The translations under genes and the position numbers were made by a program. A stretch of DNA of 64,000 nucleotides from Schaalia odontolytica (lineage in GTDB: Bacteria > Actinomycetota > Actinomycetes > Actinomycetales > Actinomycetaceae), in assembly GCF_024584435.1 (NCBI RefSeq), contig NZ_CP102197.1, positions 1,984,001 through 2,048,000 on the forward strand. The letters are read 5' to 3'. This document shows positions 9,914 to 17,797 of the stretch, one piece after another (within the stretch, counting starts at the first letter, position 1; the number at the start of each line of letters is the position of its first letter). Under the pieces are notes generated by a model. The model searched no databases, had not been told where the DNA came from, and was given only the letters and a program-made list of their open reading frames with translations.

Positions 9914-10599
9914 GGCTGATTCCTCTCGGGTGACAGGGCGAAGAAGTGCGTGATCAGGCCCCACAACTGCGTGTTGTAGATGGGCTGGATGGGGATGTGA
10001 GGTCCGGTGCTGGGCGCGAGCAATGGGGCCTCGACTCTGTAGGAGGCGGCTGGAGTGATGAGGGTCGACAGGATGCTTGTTGGAACGAAGGAATACTCGT
10101 CTGCGCAGTCCTCTCGGATCCACGTGGTGTAGGCCCACCGCAGGGTGACGAGAGATGCGGCGAACGCGGAATCGTCGGGGCCGTAGGACGAAAAAGTCGC
10201 GAGGAGCTGGGCTGCTTGGTCGACGCTGCCCTGCTGCGCGGCGTACACGATTGCTGTCGGCAGTGAGGGAGGTCCATCGAAGACGGCGGGGTTAGGTGCG
10301 AGCGGAGATATCGCTGCCACGACGTGGGGAATTTCCTCGTTGTCGATCTGATAAATGTGGGTCTCAATGTCACCGGTGGGGGCGGTGGCCGTCCGGGTGA
10401 CAACGCAGGTGCCCGGCTGCATCCAGATGAAAGCCTGATGGCACTGGGAAGTGTCCGGAGACGTGGTTGCGATGATTAGTCGTGAGCGAGCCGTGCGCAT
10501 GAGAGTCGCGAGATGCAGCGCGTCACCGGTGAGCTCCTCAAAGGTAGCGAAGCGTGAGGTGACGTCGCCCGGAATGACCATGCGAGGACGGTCAGGCAT
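9910..10599 (-). CDS. LpqN-like protein of the cassette
   Basis: 229 residues, soluble, no signal sequence. I do not recognise the family with certainty. The pattern of a proline/trypto-phan-containing beta-rich first half (QAFIWMQPGTCVVTRTATA) and a later helix with Ala/Leu repeats resembles the LpqN/LpqT-type fold of mycobacteria and matches the next gene upstream. It overlaps that gene by 8 bp and the next small gene by 4 bp. Possible roles are chaperone or accessory factor for export or immunity; this is inference from operon position only. Confidence 0.6.
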   Translation of the reverse strand: MPDRPRMVIPGDVTSRFATFEELTGDALHLATLMRTARSRLIIATTSPDTSQCHQAFIWMQPGTCVVTRTATAPTGDIETHIYQIDNEEIPHVVAAISPLAPNPAVFDGPPSLPTAIVYAAQQGSVDQAAQLLATFSSYGPDDSAFAASLVTLRWAYTTWIREDCADEYSFVPTSILSTLITPAASYRVEAPLLAPSTGPHIPIQPIYNTQLWGLITHFFALSPERNQP

Positions 10600-11131
10600 T
10601 GCGCACCTCCAGGCTCATGATGATCGCGAGGACGTCTTCGTGCAGGTCGCCGAAAGTAGGGGTCGTCATCGTTGCGGTTGCCGTGAGGAGGAAGCTGCCC
10701 TCACCCTTGGTGTGAGCCCAAGCCCATTGGCTGGCGGTGATCGGTACCCTGCCCTGAATGTAGATCCCCGTGCGAAGCCGCGCGGATTCTGGCGTTGCGG
10801 GCCAGGGGCAGTCCTCCAGCATGCGAAATCCGGGGACTTGATGGGAGAGGGCAACCGCTGATTCTGTGAGGGCTTGTTCGGGTGTGGTATCCGATGGGAT
10901 GGGGGATGCGAGGAGCAGGATGGTGGGGGTGAAGTCGTAGGTGGCATCGGTGGGGCCGGTGGCCAGGGCGATCACCTCGCCGCCCGACGGGGACGAGGCG
11001 GGCGAGGGGCGGTGTTCCCGTGTGTCCCCGTTTGTGTCGACCCGGAAGGCGAGCGCCAGGACCCCGGGGATGTCCTCGCGCGCGCAGGACGTCCATCCCG
11101 GGGGCATCAACCAGTAGGATGCCAGGCTCAT
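10592..11131 (-). CDS. LpqN-like protein of the cassette (second)
   Basis: 179 residues from the ATG at 11131, which overlaps the preceding stop (ATGA). The order YWLMPPGW, a strand pair, a helix (TPEQALTESAVALSHQVPGF), strands ending in ASQWAWAH and a final strand-helix (DLHEDVLAIIMSLEV) is the LpqN-like arrangement. There is no lipobox or signal peptide, unlike secreted LpqN lipoproteins, so the protein should stay in the cytoplasm. Function unknown; the tight coupling to the glycine-zipper and membrane-protein genes suggests a cassette role. Confidence 0.6.
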   Translation of the reverse strand: MSLASYWLMPPGWTSCAREDIPGVLALAFRVDTNGDTREHRPSPASSPSGGEVIALATGPTDATYDFTPTILLLASPIPSDTTPEQALTESAVALSHQVPGFRMLEDCPWPATPESARLRTGIYIQGRVPITASQWAWAHTKGEGSFLLTATATMTTPTFGDLHEDVLAIIMSLEVRNA

Positions 11132-11568
11132 AGCGACGTTTCCTCCGGGTCTTCCGCGGGGGTGATTTCGCTGTCGGGCCACTGCGACCGTGGGAGCGGG
11201 TCGCCGTTCTCGTCCAGCAGATTGTGGCGCTTCATGTACTGGTACCGAGCGTCGGCCCATCGGGGAACTGGTAAGGGGAAGAAATGGTAGATGGCGCCGA
11301 TAAGAAAACAGAGTAGACCGGTGACTATGAGGATTCCTGTGACGATGTAATGGGTACCAAGTTGGTAGATAGCTTCTCCGAGGCTGCAGATAAAGAAACC
11401 AAGGCCAGCAAGTGGGCGTGTCGTTGCTTGGCTTCTCGCGCTGCTGCTCATCCGCGAGGTGATAATGCGGGAGTTGCTAGAGAATGTGGTATCGAGGTAG
11501 GTTTCCATGTACCAGGCGCCGATAATCATGAGCCCGAAAATTGCGCCAAGAACCTCCCAGAAAATCAT
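11128..11568 (-). CDS. Membrane protein, second putative immunity paralogue
   Basis: 146 residues with an N-terminal membrane helix (about 3-20), two more helices (about 52-70 and 75-97) and a charged C-terminal tail. The tail motif YQYMKRH-LLDENGDPLP and SQWPDSEITPA is nearly identical to that of the paralogue at 11762-12196, and the DNA of the tails is also nearly identical, showing a recent duplication. It is coupled by ATGA overlaps to the orphan glycine-zipper module before it and to the LpqN-like gene after it. I infer an immunity protein protecting the membrane; no family is recognised. Confidence 0.65.
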   Translation of the reverse strand: MIFWEVLGAIFGLMIIGAWYMETYLDTTFSSNSRIITSRMSSSARSQATTRPLAGLGFFICSLGEAIYQLGTHYIVTGILIVTGLLCFLIGAIYHFFPLPVPRWADARYQYMKRHNLLDENGDPLPRSQWPDSEITPAEDPEETSL

Positions 11569-11765
11569 GACTGTGAACCTCCACTGTTGATGAGCGCGTG
11601 CATGCCGTCATTGACAAGACTTGCTGCTTTTTGTCCAATTTTGCTTCCCACTAGCCCGCCTATGACGCCGCCGATGACACCTCCGGCAAGGATGCCGATG
11701 GGACCACCGAAAGCGCCGATAGCCGCGCCGAGCTGCGCATGGCGGGGAGAGTCTGGTGGGTTCAC
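11565..11765 (-). CDS. Orphan glycine-zipper module (duplicated toxin C-terminus)
   Basis: 66 residues from the GTG at 11765, whose GTGA overlap with the upstream stop decides the start. The sequence AQLGAAIGAFGGPIGILAGG and the following IGGVIGGL match the C-terminus of the 12201-13416 product almost residue for residue, then diverge, ending LVNDGMHALI versus WTNDGMNAIL. It has no N-terminal secretion or helical domain. Orphan toxin tips followed by their own immunity gene are typical of polymorphic toxin loci. It could also be a small membrane protein in its own right. Confidence 0.65.
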   Translation of the reverse strand: MNPPDSPRHAQLGAAIGAFGGPIGILAGGVIGGVIGGLVGSKIGQKAASLVNDGMHALINSGGSQS

Positions 11766-12196
11766 GGCTCCTTCTCCTCCGGGTCGTCCGCGGGGGTGAT
11801 TTCGCTGTCGGGCCATTGGGACTGGGGGAGCGGGTCACCGTTCTCGTCCAGTAGTCCGTGGCGCTTCATGTACTGGTATTCCATGTTTGCCCAACGGGGA
11901 GCAGGAAGGGGAAGGAGGCACAGCAATGCGAGAGGTATGCATAGGAATCCGAGAAATGCCGGAGCCATGTAGACCCACGGTGAGAACCCTAGCTTGTCAA
12001 GAATCATTCCGACTCCAGCAAGGGTAAAGCAGAGACTAAGTAGTGGCAGCGTGAGAGTTTTGCTTCTACCCATGGAGCTCGGAGAGGTTGATATACTTCT
12101 CCACAGTGGTGCGAATGAGCAATCGGTATATGTTTCCATATACCAAGAAACAAGGCCGAAAGGTCCTATAAGAATCAGTCCTATAATTGCGAGCAA
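11762..12196 (-). CDS. Membrane protein, first putative immunity paralogue
   Basis: 144 residues. The start is TTG at 12196 with AAAGGA 7 nt upstream (inside the end of the toxin gene); the stop of that gene lies 4 bp before. Helices about 2-18, 46-66 and 74-95, then the conserved charged tail YQYMKRH, LLDENGDPLP, SQWPDSEITPA shared with 11128-11568. It directly follows the glycine-zipper protein, the expected place for an immunity gene against a membrane-active toxin. The assignment is from context only. Confidence 0.65.
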   Translation of the reverse strand: MLAIIGLILIGPFGLVSWYMETYTDCSFAPLWRSISTSPSSMGRSKTLTLPLLSLCFTLAGVGMILDKLGFSPWVYMAPAFLGFLCIPLALLCLLPLPAPRWANMEYQYMKRHGLLDENGDPLPQSQWPDSEITPADDPEEKEP

Positions 12197-12200
12197 CGCA

Positions 12201-13416
12201 CTATCCTTTCGTCTTCGGATGGAGAATTGCGTTCATTCCGTCGTTAGTCCACTCTGCGACCATCTTTCCAGCTTGGCTTCCTGCGAGCCCGCCAATAACG
12301 CCACCGATTATGCCTCCGGCAAGAATGCCAACAGGGCCGCCAAATGCGCCGATGGCTGCGCCGAGTTGTGCTCCGTAGGTGGCTCCGACGTATGCGCCCC
12401 CAGCAGCCAACGCTCCGGTCACCCCGGCCCGTGCTACCTTTTCGCCCTCTCCCATCTCGGGGTGGTGGTAGGAGTCCGACTGGTAGCTGTCATAGGCGCT
12501 GACGGCGCCGTCGAGCACCGCGCACGCGCGGCCTGCGACTTTGCCTCCTATACGAAGTGCGTCGGCTGTTTTGACCACTCGACTGCCGCCTTCGACGGCA
12601 TTGACGGAGGGAACCTTCCAGTTCTTCAACTCACCGGGGGCGGTTACCCGCTTCCACAGGGATGCGTCCTTGATGCCGGGCGGGGGCTGATAGGTCGCAC
12701 CGTTGGCCTTCAGGTACGTCGACTCGATGAGGTCGCCCGCGGTGGTGCGCATGGTGTCCAGGTAGTCGGGAATACGCTTGGCAGCGTCATCCCCCGTGGG
12801 GAACCCGTACTTGCTGACGAACCCGTTGAAGATCGGGGTGATCGTCGACTCCCAGAGGCTCGGATCGATCTGGGCCAGGTCCTCGCCGAACTGTGCCTCG
12901 GCGTAGCTGAACGTGCGCTGGTTGCGCGTGCAGCGAGCGTGCAGCGCCGCGAAGACAACCCCCACCCCTGCGGGAATGTTGGCCGGGTGGCTGACCGTCA
13001 CGGAAGTCCCGTCCCGGGCAACCTCCAACCCGGCGGCCTCAGCATCCGAGGCGATGGCCTGATACTCGAGATCGACGGGCGTCATGGCACCCGCGTAATC
13101 CTCCAGGGCCGAGCGAACGGACCGGAAGCCGGCCAGCGCGTGCTCGCTGGCCGATATGACGTTCGTAAGGTGTTCGACGACCGTCTCCACCAGTGCCGCG
13201 GTCTGGTGGGCGACCTGACCGCGCGCGATTGACGCATCGCCGATGGCCTCGTCTAGTGCCGCGATGGGCGCGTCGCATTGGTCCTGCAGGTCCAGGACGG
13301 CGCTCACATTAACGGGAAAGTCCCACGAGAAGGACTCGGCAAACTCGACGGTCCCGGCAGAATACGGGACCGCTGAATCCACCGCCGAAACGCTCGGGGG
13401 GGGGCGGGCTGCTCAT
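12201..13416 (-). CDS. Candidate secreted toxin with helical N-terminus and glycine-zipper C-terminus; C9 tract breaks the frame
   Basis: The main frame (393 codons from a GTG at 13382, no ribosome site) encodes an all-helical N-terminal half (about 25-110, LXG/WXG-like), a middle domain, and a C-terminal Gly-rich segment (GAAIGAFGGPVGILAGGIIG) that could insert in membranes. The better start is ATG 13416 with GGAG 7 nt upstream. From it a C9 run at 13396-13404 throws the reading out of frame; with eight C's the protein would begin MSSPPPPSVSAVDSAVPYSA and run on to the end. So the gene is off or poorly translated as written. Glycine-zipper C-termini occur in the type VII toxin TspA of Staphylococcus, paired with membrane immunity proteins; the resemblance in layout is inference. 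Confidence 0.65.
13396..13404 (-). repeat. Homopolymer C9 (minus strand) in the 5' end of the candidate toxin gene
   Basis: Nine G on the plus strand, seven codons or fewer after the ATG at 13416. One base fewer restores the full reading frame, which makes this a plausible slippage switch or a sequence error. Confidence 0.8.
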
Positions 13417-13850
13417 CGATTCACTCCAACTAAACGGCGCTTGGCCACCGGCGGGTCAGGTCCCGCTCGTTAAGCAGACTACTCCGTCCATTCGCGCGTG
13501 TGCAAGACTGTGACAAACTCCCAAGATGTCGGGCGTGCGCCCGGTGTCGAAGAAGGAGAGCCGCCGCTTTTCGTCAACGAGGTCGCTCCGGTGGAGGGCG
13601 AAGCCGCTGGTCGCCCTCGTTTTCCCGGTGGAGCCGCCGTCACCACGTCCCCCACGTGGGTGTGAAGCCGCTGGTCGCCCCCGTTTTACCCGGACCGAGC
13701 CGGGCGGCGCCGCAGGTGCGGGCGAGCGTGAGCGCGGGATGCGGGACGACACTCCCGGCGTATGCTGACCGACGGAAATGTTATGGATTTGACACCTCAC
13801 TCCATCGCGCAAAGGCATGAAACATCAACGAACAAGGATATTGTGGGGGA
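13417..13850. other. Divergent intergenic region with a 23-bp direct repeat
   Basis: Gap between the toxin cassette and the divergent membrane-protein gene. It holds two near-identical 23-bp copies (13601-13623 and 13665-13687, core AAGCCGCTGGTCGCCC, one mismatch), 64 bp apart. No convincing gene. Promoters for both directions should lie here; none is obvious. Confidence 0.5.
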
Positions 13851-14426
13851 GTGAGATCCAGATCCTCAAAATTCGAGGCGGCGCCAAGACCCTACCGATT
13901 GGGTAACGATCGGCTGCGCCGATACAACCGCGTGCGCGCCGAGCAGACGATCGCCGCGCGCATCAACCTCGCCATCGTCGTCGTCACCGCCGTGCTCATC
14001 GTCTCCGTCAGCGGCATCGTCGCCGCCGCGCAGATCGCCTCAATGTCCGAGCCGGACGACCACACCCTCTCCTTCGCGGCCAGCGCGCTGATCGTCGGGG
14101 GAGGCCTCGTCCTCCTGTCCCTCCTCGCTGCGCTTACCGTCAACGACCTGAGGTGGCGCCGTGAATGGTCCGGAAACGAAGATCTCGTCATCTTCTCCGA
14201 CTCCCACGTCGCCCTGCGGGCCGCCCGGGCCGACGGGTCCATCATGACCGCCTGCACGCGCATGCAGCGCGCCTGTTTCGCGGCCTTCTTGGCCATCGCG
14301 GGGGCCGCCATCGTCGCGCAGTCCTGGCTCCTGGCAGCCCTCGTGTCCATTCCCCTGGCGATGAGCCTCTTCAACGCGTGGCGCTCGCTGCAAGCGCAGC
14401 GCAGGATCGCCTCGCGCACGCTCTGA
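13851..14426 (+). CDS. Membrane protein of unknown function, two helix pairs
   Basis: 191 residues. A basic N-terminus is followed by helices near 39-61 and 72-95, a cytoplasmic stretch containing WRREWSGNEDLVIFSD, and two helices near 137-175. The arrangement resembles actinobacterial membrane-anchored accessory proteins but I recognise no family. The GTG at 13851 is the only reasonable start; AAGGA lies 12 nt upstream, so initiation may be weak. It precedes the AAA ATPase gene by 64 bp in the same direction. Confidence 0.6.
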   Translation: MRSRSSKFEAAPRPYRLGNDRLRRYNRVRAEQTIAARINLAIVVVTAVLIVSVSGIVAAAQIASMSEPDDHTLSFAASALIVGGGLVLLSLLAALTVNDLRWRREWSGNEDLVIFSDSHVALRAARADGSIMTACTRMQRACFAAFLAIAGAAIVAQSWLLAALVSIPLAMSLFNAWRSLQAQRRIASRTL

Positions 14427-14477
14427 TTCACTGTCAATTCGCGCCTGCGTGCGTGGACCTGCGAGCCTGCCAGCCGG

Positions 14478-14483
14478 TAGGCT
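14478..14483 (+). promoter_or_regulatory. -10 box TAGGCT, leaderless start of the AAA gene
   Basis: Seven nt separate the box from the ATG at 14491, and no Shine-Dalgarno site is present. Confidence 0.5.
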
Positions 14484-14490
14484 TGTGGGC

Positions 14491-16081
14491 ATGACGAATC
14501 CCCTCATTGACTCCCTCAGCGCCGTGATCGAGGAACGGCCCGAGGACCTGCCGCTGCGCGAGCACCTGGCCGAGCTGCTCATCAACGAGGGGAGGGGCGG
14601 CGAAGCCATCCCTCATCTCGCCGTCGTTCTCGCCGCCGACCCGACCAACGAGCGCGTCGCTGCCCTCATGCGCAGCGCCCTCGGCGCACCCGAGGCCCCC
14701 GCTCCGGCGGCTGGTTCCTCCCCTGACGAGGCGGCCTCGTCCTCGGAGAGTCCCGTCGCCGAAGAGTCCGCGACGTTTACCGAAGACACCGTGCCCTCGA
14801 CCCCTGATGTCGACGCGGCCGTGGCGTCCGCCGCGGAACCGGCTGAAAAACCCGTCCCCTACCCGCAGGACGCGTCGCAGATTCAGGGCGTATCCGACAG
14901 CGGCGGTGCCGACGAGTCCACTGCGGTGGCCCACGCCTCGGAGGATGCAGGCATTCCCGCGATCGTGTCGGTACATCCCCCGGCCTTTCCGCATGCGACC
15001 GAGGAAGCGACCCCCGACGAGGAACACGCTCCGGCGGCTGAGGCCGGAGACGAGCGTGATGGTGCCGCTCATACCGATGGCGCCAAAGAGCAACGCTTCG
15101 ACTGGAAGAGTGCCGAGAAGCAGGTCGGCGGGCCTGCGCCCGCATTCGTGAAGCAGGGGGAAGTCGAAGGCGAAATCGAAGTTGACGACAAACCCCAGGG
15201 TGAGGTGTGGGACATCGAGAGTGTGACGTCAACGCTGGAGGACGTGGGCGGCATGCAGTCCGTCAAGGACCGCCTCACCATGGCCTTCCTGGCTCCGCTG
15301 CGGAACCCGGAAATCCGCAAGCTCTACGGCAAGAGCCTCAACGGCGGCCTGCTGCTGTACGGTCCTCCCGGATGCGGCAAGACCTACATCGCCCGCGCTC
15401 TCGCTGGCGAGGTCGGTGCCGCATTCATGAACGTAAGGATCAGCGATGTCATGGCACGCTACTTCGGTGAATCGGAAGCTAACCTCCACGAGCTCTTCGA
15501 GACCGCGCGTGCCAACGCACCCGTCGTGCTTTTCCTCGACGAAATCGATGCGATCGGCATGCGGCGATCGCACGCCGGATCTTACAACATGCGACCGATC
15601 ACCAACCAGCTCCTCATGGAACTGGATGGCATCGGATCCGATAACGAAGGCGTGTTCATCCTCGCCGCCACCAACACCCCGTGGGACGTGGACTCCGCGC
15701 TGCGCAGGCCCGGACGCTTCGACCGCAGCGTCGCTGTCCTGCCTCCCGATGGCCCCGCCCGACAGGCAGTCCTCTACCACCACCTCAAGTCCCGCCCCGT
15801 CGAAGGCATCGACCTGGGTCACCTCGTGCAGCGCCCAAGGATTCACCGGTGCCGACCTGGCCCACCTGGTCGACAGCGCCGTCGAATACGCGATGATGGA
15901 CTCCTTGCGTACCGGCAACGTGCGCATGGTGACCATGCACGACTTCCTGAGGGCGCTGGAGCAGATTCGGCCCAGCGCTGGGCCCTGGTTCGTGACCGCC
16001 CGCAACTTCATCGAATACGGCAACCGAGACGGCCAATACGACGACCTCGCCGAGTACATGAGGGCAAACAACCTCATGTGA
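14491..16081 (+). pseudogene. AAA ATPase with N-terminal TPR-like helices, frameshifted
   Basis: Frame 1 runs from the ATG at 14491 through a TPR-like helical pair (about 15-65), a long acidic/Ala-rich linker, and a classical AAA domain: Walker A GPPGCGKT (291-298), Walker B VVLFLDEIDAIG, sensor AATNTP, arginine finger region RRPGRFDR. At about 15829-15836 the reading must shift: the first frame becomes nonsense while another frame continues AQGFTGADLAHLVDSAVEYAM to the stop at 16081. One base too many, or two too few, in the stretch CAGCGCCCAAGG explains it. Untouched it would be about 530 residues. CDC48/FtsH-type AAA proteins remodel or unfold partners. The next gene is also TPR-containing, suggesting a functional pair. 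Confidence 0.75.
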
Positions 16082-16147
16082 GGTGGTGGGCGGCGTGCTG
16101 ACGCCGCCCACCACTCGCCGTTTGCTACTTGAGACCGAGGAGGATCG

Positions 16148-17227
16148 ATGTCCAACGATGACATCAAGGAGCGGATTGAGCGCGCCTATTTCTTGATCGA
16201 CATCAAGCGTCCCCAACAGGCCATCGAAGAGCTCGCCACGATCCCTCAGAGCGATCCGGAGGTCGCGGCACGAGTGAATTGCGCCCTCGTCCAAGCCCAC
16301 CTGACCCTCGATCAGAAGGAGAAGGCGTATGAGTGCGCCCGACGAGCCATCGAAGCCTCGCCCAATCACGCGATGGCGCTGTACTGGCTGGCGCACCTAG
16401 AGCCGGATTCTCGTCGCGCGCTCGACCATGCAACACGCCTCGTCGAGAGCAGTCCAGAGGTGGGGACTAGCCATGCCACAAAGGCCAACGCTCTTGCGCG
16501 TAACCACCGGTGGGAGGAGGCGCTGCACGCGGCGCGTGAAGCCGAGAATCTCGACCCCGAAGACTCCTATGTGCTCAACACCCTCGGCAGGGTGCTCGCC
16601 AGGGATGACGAGAAAGCGGCGCTCGAAGTCTTCCAACGCGTCCTCGCGCTCGAGCCGGAGAATGTGGCTGCTCGAGAATCCATCGCTTCCCTCGAAGCGG
16701 ACGACCACGCCGACGCCAGCAGCCGCCTGTACCGCGACCTCCTCGAGCAGAACCCCGCCGCCAACGTCTACGAAAATCAGCTGCACTGGCTGGTGTTCAA
16801 ACCGCTGTTCTCCCTGTGCTTGGGCGTGTCCGTCTCCTACCTGCTCGGCTGGTCCATTGTCGGTTTCATCTACGCGCTCGGCAGTCGTCAGGTAGCCCTC
16901 ATCGTTGGGCTGGCGTGGAGCGCACTGTTTCCCCTGCGCGCCATGGGCTCCGCAGTGCGCCAGCACATCTCGCGGGTCGCCGCCGGTCAGGGCAAGACGC
17001 GCCGCGACGTCGTGGGCCTAGCGTTCAAGCGTCGCCCCGTCGGCGCGATGACCGCGACGATCTCGATCGCGATCATTGCGCTCACCCCCACAGCATTCGG
17101 AGCCGTGAGGTACTTCGTTCCCGCCTCCTCCTGGTGGACGGCCCTGGGTGCGCCCATCCTCGTCATGCTGTGCGGATGGATCGGCGCCTTCGTCGCCTGG
17201 ATCACGGCGACGAGGCTCGGTCGTTAA
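16148..17227 (+). CDS. TPR-repeat protein with C-terminal membrane domain
   Basis: 359 residues. The first 220 are tetratricopeptide-like helices (RPQQAIEELATIPQSDPEVA, EKAYECARRAIEASPNHAMA, WEEALHAAREAENLDPEDSY, KAALEVFQRVLALEPENVAA). Residues about 222-285 and 305-355 are hydrophobic with four likely membrane helices, joined by a basic loop (GKTRRDVVGLAFKRR). A GAGGA site precedes the ATG. It lies 66 bp after the AAA gene and is probably co-transcribed. It looks like a membrane scaffold on which the AAA ATPase could work; this is inference. Confidence 0.75.
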   Translation: MSNDDIKERIERAYFLIDIKRPQQAIEELATIPQSDPEVAARVNCALVQAHLTLDQKEKAYECARRAIEASPNHAMALYWLAHLEPDSRRALDHATRLVESSPEVGTSHATKANALARNHRWEEALHAAREAENLDPEDSYVLNTLGRVLARDDEKAALEVFQRVLALEPENVAARESIASLEADDHADASSRLYRDLLEQNPAANVYENQLHWLVFKPLFSLCLGVSVSYLLGWSIVGFIYALGSRQVALIVGLAWSALFPLRAMGSAVRQHISRVAAGQGKTRRDVVGLAFKRRPVGAMTATISIAIIALTPTAFGAVRYFVPASSWWTALGAPILVMLCGWIGAFVAWITATRLGR

Positions 17228-17251
17228 GGGGGTGCGCGGCGTCGCGCGAAC

Positions 17252-17764
17252 CTACCCTCGAGGCAGCCCGCACGCGCCCTGTGACCGCGACGCCAGCGTC
17301 GCCGCGTCCAAGACGGCCGCGAGTCCCCCGAGGGCCAGCCCCTGCCTCGTGTGGGCGAAACGCACCCCGCTCGCGCGGCGGCGTTCCCCGCGACGGAACA
17401 ACCACCGCTCGAGCGCAAGCGTGACAAGCGCGGATCCCGCTACCGCGCCCCCGAGGACCGCCAGCTCGCAGGGTGCGGCCTCCGTCACCCCCTCAAGGGG
17501 ATCCTCGTCGGCAGCCTCCGCGCCTTTCGAGCAGTCAACCTCGTCGTCGTAGGGTGCCAGTTCCGGCTCATCGGGCAGCATCGACACGAGCGACCAGCCG
17601 ATCACCCCCAGGAGCCCGGTCTTGATGAGCCCGCGCAGCGGGCGCGAACGCACGTAATCGGGCAGCGCGTACCACGCGACGGTGGCGCCAACCCCCGCCG
17701 CCAAGCCGGCGATCCGGGTTGGGTCCGCGGCGCAGGGACAGGAGCAGGAGGAGAGGGGAGCCAT
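17252..17764 (-). CDS. Small membrane protein of unknown function downstream of pip
   Basis: 170 residues from the ATG at 17764 (AAAGGA 7 nt upstream), preferred over an upstream ATG. Helices near 13-35, 48-65, 95-115 and 140-158; a Cys-rich start (CSCPCA) and an acidic loop (PDEPELAPYDDEVDCSKGAE). It begins 33 bp after the prolyl aminopeptidase stop, so it is likely in that operon. No family recognised. Confidence 0.65.
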   Translation of the reverse strand: MAPLSSCSCPCAADPTRIAGLAAGVGATVAWYALPDYVRSRPLRGLIKTGLLGVIGWSLVSMLPDEPELAPYDDEVDCSKGAEAADEDPLEGVTEAAPCELAVLGGAVAGSALVTLALERWLFRRGERRRASGVRFAHTRQGLALGGLAAVLDAATLASRSQGACGLPRG

Positions 17765-17797
17765 GGAGCGTCCTTTCAATCGGGTGATCAGTCGGCC

